A program made the position numbers and the translations under genes. Positions 16,395 through 25,225 of a DNA stretch of 64,000 nucleotides are shown here, piece after piece (within the stretch, counting starts at the first letter, position 1; each line of letters starts with the position of its first letter). The stretch is from NCBI GenBank assembly GCA_965215615.1, contig OZ244068.1, positions 1,426,001 through 1,490,000 on the forward strand, written 5' to 3'. The stretch is from CBDATA01 sp965215615 (lineage in GTDB: Bacteria > Acidobacteriota > Vicinamibacteria > Marinacidobacterales > Marinacidobacteraceae). The notes beneath the pieces were generated by a model that did not search any database, had not been told where the DNA came from, and saw only the letters and a program-made list of their open reading frames with translations.

Positions 16395-18035
16395 GTGGCG
16401 GATTTGACGGGTTCTCTCTCGCCGGTACCCGCCCACACCCGTTTTCTCTTCGTCACCGGAGGGGTGATCTCCTCGCTGGGGAAAGGGCTCGCGGCCGCCT
16501 CCATCGGCCGGCTTCTCCAGTCGCAGAACTACACGGTCGGTTTCCTGAAGTGTGACCCCTATCTGAACGTGGATCCGGGCACCATGAGTCCGTATCAACA
16601 CGGAGAGGTGTTCGTCACCGAAGACGGCGCGGAGACCGATCTGGACGTGGGCCACTACGAACGCTTCGCCGATGTCTCGTGCTCCGCGGATTCGAACGTC
16701 ACGAGCGGACAGATCTACGAAACGGTGCTCTCCCGCGAGCGACGGGGGGGATATCTCGGTGCCACCGTTCAGGTGATTCCTCACGTGACCGACGAAATCA
16801 AGCGGCGCATCACGCGGATCGCCGCCACCGGGCCGGATGTGGTGATCGTGGAAATCGGGGGTACGGTGGGAGACATCGAGAGCCAGCCCTTTCTCGAAGC
16901 GGTTCGCCAGTACCGGCTCGAAGCGGGCGCCACGAGGACCTGCTTCCTCCATCTCACGCTGGTCCCGATGGTTCGCACCGCGGGCGAATACAAGACCAAG
17001 CCGACGCAGCACAGCGTGCGCGAACTCCGCGCCATCGGCATCCAGCCGGATGTGCTGCTTTGCCGGACGGAGGCACCGCTCCCCGAGGATGTGAAGGCGA
17101 AAATCGGGCTGCATACCTCGGTGAGTCCCGATGCCGTGTTCTCCGCGGTGGACGCGGAATCCATCTACGACGTGCCCCTCAACCTGGCTTCCGAGCGGGT
17201 GGACGCGCGAATCCTGCGCCACTTCCGGTTGCGTCCCAGAAAACGGGAGCTGACCGAGTGGAACCGGGCGGCGCGCGGCATGCGCGGCGGCAAGAGAGAC
17301 GTCCGGATCGCGGTCGTGGGCAAGTACGTGGAGCATCTCGATGCCTACAAGAGCCTCGGAGAGGCGCTGATGCACGGCGGCATGCCTCACGACGCGGCCG
17401 TGGATGTCCAGTGGATGGAAGCGGAACGCCTCGAAAAGGGAGATCTGCCCGAACTCGAAGATGCGGACGGCATTCTCGTTCCCGGCGGCTTCGGTCGCCG
17501 TGGCGTGCGCGGCATGGAATCGGCCGCCGGTCAGGCACGTCGCACCGGAACCCCCTTCCTCGGCATCTGCTACGGGATGCAGCTCGCGGTGCTCGAATTC
17601 GCGCGGACCGAGTGCGAAGTGGAGGGTGCCACCACCGAGGAGCTCGACCCCGATTCGAAGGCGATCCTCTTCGCGCGTCTTCGGGTGCTCGATGGAGTCG
17701 AGGAGATGGGAGGCACCATGCGGGTGGGGGCCCAGACCGTGCGACTCGAATCGGATTCCCTGGCGGCCCGGATCTACGGGGCGGAAAAAATCCGGGAACG
17801 CCACCGCCATCGCTACGAATTCGTGCCCGATTTCGAGCCGCTGCTGCGCTCCCGCGGGATGCATTTCACCGGCACCACCGAAGACGGTTACTACGAGGTG
17901 ATCGAACTCTCCGCGCACCCCTGGTTCATGGGGGTCCAGTTCCACCCGGAATTCCGCTCCAACCCGCTCCGGCCTCATCCGCTCTTTCGCGATTTCGTGG
18001 GAGCTTCCCTGAAGCGCCGGGAAGCGGGCGGCTGA
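16395..18035 (+). CDS. pyrG: CTP synthase
   Basis: Converts UTP to CTP using glutamine and ATP. The 546-residue protein has the synthetase domain (FLFVTGGVISSLGKGLAAAS, KCDPYLNVDPGTMSPYQHGE, IVEIGGTVGDIESQPF). The C-terminal class I glutamine amidotransferase domain has its nucleophile Cys in GICYGMQLAV and the His/Glu pair in VQFHPEF. The start is GTG. kdsC follows with no gap, which links CTP supply to CMP-Kdo and LPS synthesis, as in many Gram-negative bacteria. A good promoter lies just upstream. Confidence 0.97.
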   Translation: MADLTGSLSPVPAHTRFLFVTGGVISSLGKGLAAASIGRLLQSQNYTVGFLKCDPYLNVDPGTMSPYQHGEVFVTEDGAETDLDVGHYERFADVSCSADSNVTSGQIYETVLSRERRGGYLGATVQVIPHVTDEIKRRITRIAATGPDVVIVEIGGTVGDIESQPFLEAVRQYRLEAGATRTCFLHLTLVPMVRTAGEYKTKPTQHSVRELRAIGIQPDVLLCRTEAPLPEDVKAKIGLHTSVSPDAVFSAVDAESIYDVPLNLASERVDARILRHFRLRPRKRELTEWNRAARGMRGGKRDVRIAVVGKYVEHLDAYKSLGEALMHGGMPHDAAVDVQWMEAERLEKGDLPELEDADGILVPGGFGRRGVRGMESAAGQARRTGTPFLGICYGMQLAVLEFARTECEVEGATTEELDPDSKAILFARLRVLDGVEEMGGTMRVGAQTVRLESDSLAARIYGAEKIRERHRHRYEFVPDFEPLLRSRGMHFTGTTEDGYYEVIELSAHPWFMGVQFHPEFRSNPLRPHPLFRDFVGASLKRREAGG

Positions 18036-18599
18036 TTGACCGATTCCGCTTCGGCATGGTCCGAAGAGAACCGCCTTCGCGCTGCCCGGGTCCGGGCTCT
18101 GCTTCTCGATGTGGACGGCGTGCTGACCGATGGCGGCTTCGAACCGGGAGACGAAGAAACCGGAACCCTGGAGCGCAAGAGGTTTCATGCGCGTGACGGG
18201 CTCGGCCTTCTCCTCCTGAAGCGACGCGGTCTCGGTCTCGGGTTCGTGACCGGGAGAGCTTCGGGAATCGTCCGCGCCCGCGCCCGGGAGTTGAATCTCG
18301 ACTTCTATCGGGAAGATTGCTGGACCAAGGGGGCTGCGCTCCGCGAAGCGGCCGAAGAGCTCGACCTCGAGCCGGAAGAGATCGCTTTCGTGGGTGACGA
18401 TGTTCAGGATCTTCCGGCCCTTGCGCTGGCCGGATTCGCCGCCTGCCCCTGCGACGCGCACGAGGAAGTGCGTCGCCGTGTCCACTACGTGGCTTCGGCC
18501 GCCGGTGGCCGCGGCGCGGTGCGCGAGATCAGCGAGCGGATTCTCGAGGCCCGCGGGGAACTTCAGGACGCGCTGCTCGGCTTCCTCACGTCTTCGTAG
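18036..18599 (+). CDS. kdsC: 3-deoxy-D-manno-octulosonate 8-phosphate phosphatase (KdsC)
   Basis: HAD-type phosphatase that makes free Kdo for the LPS core. The 187-residue protein shows LLLDVDGVLTDGG with the nucleophile Asp, then FHARDGLGLLLLKRRGLGLG, FVTGRASGIV, and the C-terminal metal site AFVGDDVQDLPAL. These are all typical of the KdsC/YrbI family. Translation begins with TTG immediately after the pyrG stop. The 3' end overlaps the convergent ptsI gene by 14 bp. Confidence 0.9.
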   Translation: MTDSASAWSEENRLRAARVRALLLDVDGVLTDGGFEPGDEETGTLERKRFHARDGLGLLLLKRRGLGLGFVTGRASGIVRARARELNLDFYREDCWTKGAALREAAEELDLEPEEIAFVGDDVQDLPALALAGFAACPCDAHEEVRRRVHYVASAAGGRGAVREISERILEARGELQDALLGFLTSS

Positions 18600-20346
18600 G
18601 CACCCCATCGAGCCGGCGGAGCAGGCGGGCGCGGATGCGCCTCGCGGTGGGAAGCCGGACGATCTCCGAAGCGAGTTTCTCGGCGAAAGGGATCTCCACG
18701 CCGCCGATCAGATTCTTGACTTCGGGAATGGCCTGGGGAGTCATGGAAAAGGTACGCGCACCGAAACCGAGCAGGAGCGGCAGGATCCGGGGTTCGCGCG
18801 CCACCTCGCCGCAAATCGAGATCGGGATGGAGGTGCCCTCCGAGGCACGGATCGCAAATCGGAGGGTGCGCAGGAAAGCGGGATGAAAGGGATCGTTGAA
18901 GTGGGCGACCCGCTCGTTGGCGCGATCCGCTCCGAACAGGTACTGCATCAGATCGTTGGTGCCGATGCTCAGGAACTCGGCTTCCTCCGCGAGAAGGTCC
19001 GCGGTCGCGGCAGCCGAGGGGATTTCGAGCATGGCTCCCACAGGAACCTCCCGGAAGCGGATGTTCCGGCTTTCGAGACTTCTTGCGACCAGGCGGACGT
19101 GGGTGCGCGCCACCCGGAACTCCTCGAGACCACCGATCATCGGAAACATCAGCAGCACGTTGCCGTGCCACGCCGCGCGAAGGATCGCCCGGATCTGGAT
19201 TTCGAACAATTCCGCAGCCTGACCCAGAAGCCGCGCGCCCCGAAGACCAAGCGCCGGATTCTGCTCGCGGGCATGGCCGAGCGCCGTGACATCGAGGTCG
19301 AATGCCCGGATCACCAGCGGGTTCGGCCGGAGTTCCCGGGCCAGCCGGCTGTACATCTGGTACTGCTCTTCTTCACCCGGAGTCTGCTTCCCGGCAATCC
19401 GTTCGGTCCGGAACAGCCCGATTCCCTCTGCTCCATGATGGCGCGCGAGTTCGAGTTCATCGGGGCTGTCGATGTTGGCGAGCAGCAGGACCGGCTGCCC
19501 GTCGGCGGTTTCCGCCCGGCCCGCCGCCGCGCGAAGCAGTCGGCGACGACGTTCCCGTTCCCGTGCGCGTTTCTTGCGAATCCTCCGCAGGGTGGATTCC
19601 GCCGGATTCACGATCACGATGCCATCGAAGCCGTCCACCACCACCGGGCGGCCGATCGCTACCCGCCGCCGGAGTCCCGCCACCCCGGTAACGCAGGGCG
19701 CACCGTGAGTCCGGGCGAGGATCGCGCTGTGGTAGGTGGGGCCGCCCCTTTCCATGGCGATGGCGGCGATGTGGGGCCAGTCGAGTTCGGCGGCATCGGA
19801 AGGGCCGAGATCCTCGGCGATCACCACGTGGCTGCGATCGAGAAGCTGGAGCCCTTCCCGGCTCTCGCCGGAAAGGTTTTTCAGCAGCCGGCCACCGACA
19901 TCCGCGATGTCCCCCCGGCGCTGACGGAGGTAATCGTCGGCGAGTCCGTCGAAGACGGCTTCGAGTTCTCCGAGAATTTTCCCGAGCGCCCATTCGGCGT
20001 TCGTCTGTTCGGAGCGGATGACCTCGCGAACCCGGCCGATCAGTACCGGATCCCGGAGCATGAGCTTCTGGGCTTCGAACAGGTACGCGTGGTCGTTTCC
20101 GAGAGCTTTCCGGGTGGATTCCTGGATCCGTTCGAGCTGCTCCCGGGCCCGTTCGCATGCGAGATCGAAGCGGCGCAACTCGAAGGAAACCTGACGGCGA
20201 TTCACCGTGACCCGGAAGATGGGGACCACGCTTCGCTCGAACAGGGTCGCCGGGGCAACCGCGATGCCCGGTGCCGCCGCCTCGCCGCGGAGAACGATCT
20301 CTTCCGAAGCCACTCTCTCCCCTGCTCCGGCCGATTCGCTTCTCAT
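18586..20346 (-). CDS. ptsI: PTS enzyme I (phosphoenolpyruvate-protein phosphotransferase)
   Basis: Transfers phosphate from phosphoenolpyruvate to HPr. The 586-residue protein has the N-terminal domain, the swivel domain with active-site His206 in GGPTYHSAILARTHG, and the PEP-binding barrel (VPVGAMLEIPSAA, FLSIGTNDLMQYLFGADRAN). The usual TSH motif around the active His reads TYH here. The ATG overlaps the HPr stop (ATGA). No sugar-specific EIIB or EIIC gene is nearby, so the phosphorelay is probably regulatory. The 3' end overlaps kdsC. Confidence 0.93.
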   Translation of the reverse strand: MRSESAGAGERVASEEIVLRGEAAAPGIAVAPATLFERSVVPIFRVTVNRRQVSFELRRFDLACERAREQLERIQESTRKALGNDHAYLFEAQKLMLRDPVLIGRVREVIRSEQTNAEWALGKILGELEAVFDGLADDYLRQRRGDIADVGGRLLKNLSGESREGLQLLDRSHVVIAEDLGPSDAAELDWPHIAAIAMERGGPTYHSAILARTHGAPCVTGVAGLRRRVAIGRPVVVDGFDGIVIVNPAESTLRRIRKKRARERERRRRLLRAAAGRAETADGQPVLLLANIDSPDELELARHHGAEGIGLFRTERIAGKQTPGEEEQYQMYSRLARELRPNPLVIRAFDLDVTALGHAREQNPALGLRGARLLGQAAELFEIQIRAILRAAWHGNVLLMFPMIGGLEEFRVARTHVRLVARSLESRNIRFREVPVGAMLEIPSAAATADLLAEEAEFLSIGTNDLMQYLFGADRANERVAHFNDPFHPAFLRTLRFAIRASEGTSIPISICGEVAREPRILPLLLGFGARTFSMTPQAIPEVKNLIGGVEIPFAEKLASEIVRLPTARRIRARLLRRLDGVPTKT

Positions 20347-20627
20347 TCCGGTTCTCCGGCGGTGGTTTCGCGGAAACCGCTCTGAACCAGCCGGACGAGC
20401 GCCGCGAGCGCCGCTTCGCGCTCCGGCCCGCTGACCCGGATCCGGATGCGGCTGCCCCTCGCCGCAGCCAGGAAAAGCAGGCCCAGGATGCTCTTGCCGT
20501 CGCTCGTCGTGCTCCCGGAAGTCACGGTGACCACCGCGTCGAAGCGGGAGGCGGTCTTGACGAACCGGGCGGCGGCCCGCGCATGGAGCCCGAGCTGGTT
20601 GGTGATTGCGATCTCGCGTTCGGCCAC
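20343..20627 (-). CDS. ptsH: Phosphocarrier protein HPr / NPr
   Basis: A 94-residue phosphocarrier. The phosphorylation site His15 lies in NQLGLHARAAARFV, and the regulatory serine position is kept (Ser46 in SDGKSILGLLFLAA). HPr passes phosphate from enzyme I to EIIA. The start is GTG, 22 bases after the EIIA stop; upstream extension is not supported. Conserved Ser46 is normally the substrate of HPr kinase/phosphorylase, but no hprK gene is in this window. Confidence 0.92.
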   Translation of the reverse strand: MAEREIAITNQLGLHARAAARFVKTASRFDAVVTVTSGSTTSDGKSILGLLFLAAARGSRIRIRVSGPEREAALAALVRLVQSGFRETTAGEPE

Positions 20628-20649
20628 CGCCGGTCGATAACGAACGGAA

Positions 20650-21084
20650 TCAATCCGTGGGCTTCGCGCTCTCGTCGCCGTGGCCGAGCAGCTCGGACGC
20701 GCGGTAGATGTTTTCCTTGCCCTGAAACACCGCCGCCTGGGCCGCCGCGTGGACACTCGCGCCCTCTTCGTCGGGCAGCGAAACGAGGCGGATGAGCATC
20801 GGAAGATTCACCCCGGTGACCACCTCGACCGCACCCTGGCGCAGGAGGCTGAGGGCCAGATTCGAGGGCGTGCCTCCGAACATGTCGGTGAGGATCACCA
20901 CGCCGTCGTCGCTTCGCACTTCGTCCATGGCCGCGAGGATGGCCGCTCGGGCCTCCTCCGGTCCATCGTGCCAGCCGATCGAAACCGAAATGGCGTTCGG
21001 AATGTCTTCGCCGGTGATCATCTCCGCGGCGGCCACCAGTTCACGGGCCAGCCGGCCGTGGGTGACCACCACGATTCCGATCAT
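20650..21084 (-). CDS. PTS mannose-family EIIA component
   Basis: A single-domain EIIA of the mannose family, 144 residues. The phosphorylated His is His9 in IGIVVVTHGRLA, and the family motif VVILTDMFGGTPSNLALSLL is present. In many deltaproteobacteria such a lone EIIA-Man protein is encoded with HPr and EI behind rpoN and has no associated sugar permease. It probably senses or relays nutrient status, but its target is unknown. The gene lies 36 bp after rpoN. Confidence 0.88.
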   Translation of the reverse strand: MIGIVVVTHGRLARELVAAAEMITGEDIPNAISVSIGWHDGPEEARAAILAAMDEVRSDDGVVILTDMFGGTPSNLALSLLRQGAVEVVTGVNLPMLIRLVSLPDEEGASVHAAAQAAVFQGKENIYRASELLGHGDESAKPTD

Positions 21085-21120
21085 TCGGGGAGAGTAACGG
21101 AAGGCCTCCCTCCTCCGGTC

Positions 21121-22566
21121 CTACCGGGCCGGCGGATCGTTGCGGTAGCGGGTCCGGCGCTCGGTGGAGGAAGGAATCCGGAGCGCCTTGCGATACTTGG
21201 CGACCGTCCGGCGCGCGATCATGACCCCGTCCCGCCCCAGAAGCTGCACGATCTGGTCGTCGGCGAGGGGATGTTCCGGATCTTCCCGCGCGATGACCCG
21301 GCGCACCCGCGCCTTGACGGCTTCCGACGAGACCTGCTGTCCATTCCGAAGCGAAAGCGCGCTGTGGAAGAAACGGCGGAAGGGGATCACTCCGCGCGGG
21401 GTCGCGAGGTACTTCTCGTTCACGACGCGCGAGACGGTGGATTCGGCGCGGCCGATGTCCCGGGCCACGTCGTTCAGGACGAGGGGACGGATGCGTTCGA
21501 TCCCTTCGTTCAGAAAATCCTCCTGCTTCCGGACGATGTCTTCCGCGACCAGTCGGACGGTCTCCTGTCGCTGTCGCACCGAGCGTTCGAACCCCTTGGC
21601 TCGCGCCCAGGCATCGCTGACGAAGGCGCGTTCGGCGGCGGAGTGCTGTCCAGGCGAGCGGAGGAGGGCCCGGTACATCGGATTGGCCCGGAGGCGCGGG
21701 ATTTCTTCGTTCATTTCTACGCGCCAGTTCTTGCCTGCCTGGAAGGCGCGGGCATCGGGAATCACATACGAAGCGGTGCTCGGCGCGTACCGGTACCCGG
21801 GCCGGAAGTCCATTTCGCCGATCTGGCGCACCCAGCCCATCACCCGTTCCATGCTCTCGCCGAGAACCCCGGCCAGATCCCGGAACCGGGCACCCATCAG
21901 CAGATCCAGATGGTCCCGAACGATGACGGCGAGCGGGCTGTCCGATTCGTTTCGCAATTCGAGCTGGGTCATCAGGCATTCTTCGATATCGAGGCAGGCA
22001 CAGCCCGGCGGATCGAATCGCAGGATGCGCTGGCGCACCGCCTCCACTGCCTCCGGCTCGATTCCAAGCTGGCGTGCGATTTCGGCGACGGTGGCATCGA
22101 GATATCCGCGTTCATCGAGATTCCCGATGATTTCGAGACCGATCCGGCGCTCCCGATCGTCTGTCCTTTCCGCCCCGAGCTGTTGTTCGAGCTGTTTTGC
22201 GAGCGTGTGGGCCGCCTGGAGCGTCCTCTCGAACGAGGGGGGTTCCTCTCCGGAAGCGAAGCTGCCCGACTTGTCCCGATACTCCTCGAAGTAGGACTCG
22301 GAATCGAGTTCCTCGACGCTGCTTCGCTCCGTTTCCTCTTCGTTTTCCTGATCGGAAGCGACGGCCTCTTCCTCGGCTTCCTCTCCGACGGGGATCTCTT
22401 CGAGTGCCGGGTTTTCGCGAAGTTCCTGCTCCACCCGCAGCCGGAGCTCGGTGAGCGGAAGCGAGAGCATCTCGATGGTCTGCCGCACCTGGGGGGTGAG
22501 ACGCAGTCGCTGTTGCTGGCGCGAGCCGAGAGCGATTCCCTGTCGGATGCCCGGACGGGTGCTCAT
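21121..22566 (-). CDS. rpoN: RNA polymerase sigma-54 factor
   Basis: Alternative sigma factor used with AAA+ enhancer-binding activators. The 481-residue protein has the Gln/Leu-rich activator region (QQQRLRLTPQVRQTIEMLSL, then RENPALE), an acidic linker, the core-binding region (DPPGCACLDIEECLMTQLEL), and the C-terminal RpoN box ARRTVAKYRKALRIPSS. The ATG overlaps the lptB stop (ATGA). Linkage lptB-rpoN is widespread in proteobacteria. Here the genes usually found next (hpf, ptsN, hprK, rapZ) are absent. Confidence 0.95.
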   Translation of the reverse strand: MSTRPGIRQGIALGSRQQQRLRLTPQVRQTIEMLSLPLTELRLRVEQELRENPALEEIPVGEEAEEEAVASDQENEEETERSSVEELDSESYFEEYRDKSGSFASGEEPPSFERTLQAAHTLAKQLEQQLGAERTDDRERRIGLEIIGNLDERGYLDATVAEIARQLGIEPEAVEAVRQRILRFDPPGCACLDIEECLMTQLELRNESDSPLAVIVRDHLDLLMGARFRDLAGVLGESMERVMGWVRQIGEMDFRPGYRYAPSTASYVIPDARAFQAGKNWRVEMNEEIPRLRANPMYRALLRSPGQHSAAERAFVSDAWARAKGFERSVRQRQETVRLVAEDIVRKQEDFLNEGIERIRPLVLNDVARDIGRAESTVSRVVNEKYLATPRGVIPFRRFFHSALSLRNGQQVSSEAVKARVRRVIAREDPEHPLADDQIVQLLGRDGVMIARRTVAKYRKALRIPSSTERRTRYRNDPPAR

Positions 22567-23303
22567 TGCCAGTCTTCTCCGAGGTAGGCGCGTCGCACTT
22601 CGGAGCTCGCCACCAGATCCTCCGGTACCCCTTCGAACAGGATGCGCCCTTCTTCGATGATGTACGCCCGGTCGGTGACCCGGAGCGTTTCCCGGACGCT
22701 GTGGTCGGTCACCAGAACTCCGATCCCCCGGTCCCGGAGCCTCGCGAGAACCCGCTGAAGCTCGGCCACCGCGATCGGGTCGCACGCCGCGAACGGCTCG
22801 TCGAGCAACAGGAAGACGGGATCGGTGGTCAGCGCCCGGGCGATTTCGGCGCGGCGACGCTCGCCTCCGGAAAGGGATTCCCCGAAGGCCCGGGCCCGTT
22901 CGACCAGTCCGAATTCTTCGAGCAGAGCCGAGGTGCGCTCCCGTCGCTCCTTCCGCCGCATCCCTCTCATCTGGAGGATGGCGAGGAGGTTTTCCTCGAC
23001 GGTGAGTCCACGAAACACCGAAGGCTCCTGGGGGAGGTATCCGATCCCGCGACGGGCGCGCCGGTGGAGAGGGAGCCCGGTCAGATCCTCTTCGTCGAGG
23101 GTCACGGTGCCGGCTTCCGTGGGAATCAGCCCCACGATCATGCGAAAGGTCGTCGTCTTGCCCGCTCCGTTCGGACCCAGAAGGCCCACGATCTCGCCCG
23201 TCCGTACCTCTGCGGAGATGCGGTCCACGACCCGCCTCCGGCCGTAGTTCTTCACGAGATCCCGGCAGGCGAGCACCCGCTCGGTGGTCTCCTTCGCGCT
23301 CAT
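22563..23303 (-). CDS. lptB: LPS export ABC transporter ATPase LptB
   Basis: ATPase of the LptB2FGC complex that extracts LPS from the inner membrane. The 246-residue protein shows Walker A GPNGAGKTT, Q-loop GIGYLPQEPSVFRGLTVEEN, signature LSGGERRRAEIARAL, Walker B VFLLLDEPFAACDPIA and H-loop VLVTDHSVRETL, all matching LptB. The ATG at 23303 overlaps the stop of the preceding LptC/LptA gene as ATGA. A longer frame to 23366 is antisense-free but unlikely. rpoN follows by another ATGA overlap. Confidence 0.94.
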   Translation of the reverse strand: MSAKETTERVLACRDLVKNYGRRRVVDRISAEVRTGEIVGLLGPNGAGKTTTFRMIVGLIPTEAGTVTLDEEDLTGLPLHRRARRGIGYLPQEPSVFRGLTVEENLLAILQMRGMRRKERRERTSALLEEFGLVERARAFGESLSGGERRRAEIARALTTDPVFLLLDEPFAACDPIAVAELQRVLARLRDRGIGVLVTDHSVRETLRVTDRAYIIEEGRILFEGVPEDLVASSEVRRAYLGEDWQ

Positions 23304-25225
23304 CGCTCTCTTTTGACCTGGACCGTGGTCGTGGTTCGCCGCGCCGGGCCGGGAAGGATGTCCCACCGATCCTCGCCCAGTGCGAGCTGGATGGTGCCGC
23401 CTTCGGAACGCCTGCTTCCCAGCTCCACCACCGCAGGGTTTCCGAAAGCCCGCAATACGTCGGCTTCCGGGTCGAGGCGGATCCGGTTTCCGGTGACCCG
23501 GTTCGCATCCCGCTCGAAACGGGCATCACCGTTTCCGATGAGGGCAGAGACCTTCCGGTTGTCCTGGATTTCCGCGAGGATGGTTCGGGCCAGGAGGCGG
23601 CTTTCGATCTCCTCGGTGAAGTGTTCGAGAGCGGGATCGCCCCTGTACTCGAGACCGGTTGACCCGTAGCGAAGGGTCTCGGATCGGGTGGAGAACGCGA
23701 AGTCGCCGGCATCCTCTCCGACAAACCGCATGCGGGTGTCCACTCCGCCATCCACGGCGAAAACCCGGGCCGGAGCGTCGAGACGGAGGGAGTCGCCAGC
23801 GATGCGACTGTCGCCGAACAGCATGCGCACCGCTCCTTCGAAGTTCGCCCGGCCGGTGCCCGTCTCGATCTCGGCTCTCTCCCCGCTCAGGGACACCCCG
23901 TCGGGAGCGCCCGGAAGCCAGTCGGCCCGTCCGGCCACCAGACGCCCGACGACCCCTCCCCTTCCCAGAATGCGCCCCGGCTCTCCCAACTCGACCTTGA
24001 GATCACCTCCGGTGAGTTCGAGCAGCGTCCGGTCCTCGACCCGGGGGCTCCCGCTCAGCGAAAGCACCGCCGCGCCGTCCCACTCCGCGCCTTCGGCGAA
24101 AGCGGTCGCTGCCCGGTAGCGAACCTCGACATCTCCCTGGTACTGCGCCCGGTTCAGAGCCCCCTCGTCGTTGAAGCGGATGGTGGCCACCTCCGCCTCG
24201 GCCTGGATCAACTGTTCGCTGCCTTCGGTCACCACCCGGGTGCGGGCATCGCCGAGCAGGGTGAGCGAAGCGGGTTTCCCCGCGGCATCGAAGCGGATTT
24301 CCGCGGTCTCGCCCCGGGCTTCTCCATCCTGCGCATCGCTCAGTCGCGCCCCTTCGGAAACCCGGATCCGCCGGGGTTGCCTCCGGCGACTCAGCTCCAT
24401 TTCCACCTGGTCACCCCGCACGGTGAGGGCGATTTCCGGCCCGGATTCCGCCATGACTTCGAGGATCGTGTCGAATCCACTCCTGAGGCCTGTGAACCGG
24501 CCGGTTTCCGGATCCTTCTGAAGCTCCACCGAGCGGGCGGAAAGCAAGAGGAAGCGGGGGGATCGCATCTCGACATCCCCGGAAAAAAGGATGTTTCCCT
24601 CGGCGTGATCGAAACGGGCGCGTTCCGCAGTGGTTTCGAGTCCGCCCTCCTCGAGATTCGCGGCGGTCATCCCGACGAGGCGCAGGATTCCGGAATGCGG
24701 GCGAAAGTCGAGACTCTTCGCGACTCCGTGAAACTCCCCGGCACGAAACAGCATGGGATCGGTCGCCCACATCCGGTCCGGATTCCTCCGGAACTGCAGA
24801 TGCGGGCCGGCGAGTTCCAGATCGGTGGTCGAAAAGCGGACGTGGCCAAGAAACCGGAAGGTTTCCCGCCTCATGTCGAGGATGAGCTCGTCTGCCTCCA
24901 CGATCGTGTCCTCTTCGCCGTGGGTCTCGATGAAGCGGACCGAAACGGAGAGGAAGCGACGATCGGAGCCCGCGGCGGCAACGGATTCCTCGGCCCGGAT
25001 TTCCGCCACCGGCTCCCCGCGTTCGTCCACCTGGAGCAACCGGATGCCGCTCGACTGGACCTCTTCCGTTTCCTCGATCGATTCGCCGATGACTCCGACT
25101 TCCTCGGGCAGCAAACCCTCGCGGATCTCCTGAACCAGAAGCCAGCCGAAGATGCCGAGCGCAAGGAACGTCGCGAACCGAACGAGACGCCGGGCGGTCG
25201 GACGAACCCACGAACCAGGCTTCAT
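23300..25225 (-). CDS. LptC/LptA-like LPS transport protein (apparent fusion)
   Basis: A 641-residue protein with an N-terminal membrane anchor (VRFATFLALGIFGWLLVQEI) followed by a long beta-strand-rich periplasmic part. The first ~190 residues look like LptC (anchor, then ADELILDMRRETFRFLGHVR). The rest looks like repeated OstA/LptA jellyroll strands (FDHAEGNILFSGDVEMRSPR, FEGAVRMLFGDSRIAGDSLR, RFERDANRVTGNRIRLDPEA). LptC alone is about 190 residues and LptA about 180, so this gene may combine both or carry extra repeats. It would form the periplasmic bridge that passes LPS from LptB2FG to LptD. It is coupled by ATGA overlaps to accA before it and lptB after it. Confidence 0.8.
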   Translation of the reverse strand: MKPGSWVRPTARRLVRFATFLALGIFGWLLVQEIREGLLPEEVGVIGESIEETEEVQSSGIRLLQVDERGEPVAEIRAEESVAAAGSDRRFLSVSVRFIETHGEEDTIVEADELILDMRRETFRFLGHVRFSTTDLELAGPHLQFRRNPDRMWATDPMLFRAGEFHGVAKSLDFRPHSGILRLVGMTAANLEEGGLETTAERARFDHAEGNILFSGDVEMRSPRFLLLSARSVELQKDPETGRFTGLRSGFDTILEVMAESGPEIALTVRGDQVEMELSRRRQPRRIRVSEGARLSDAQDGEARGETAEIRFDAAGKPASLTLLGDARTRVVTEGSEQLIQAEAEVATIRFNDEGALNRAQYQGDVEVRYRAATAFAEGAEWDGAAVLSLSGSPRVEDRTLLELTGGDLKVELGEPGRILGRGGVVGRLVAGRADWLPGAPDGVSLSGERAEIETGTGRANFEGAVRMLFGDSRIAGDSLRLDAPARVFAVDGGVDTRMRFVGEDAGDFAFSTRSETLRYGSTGLEYRGDPALEHFTEEIESRLLARTILAEIQDNRKVSALIGNGDARFERDANRVTGNRIRLDPEADVLRAFGNPAVVELGSRRSEGGTIQLALGEDRWDILPGPARRTTTTVQVKRER

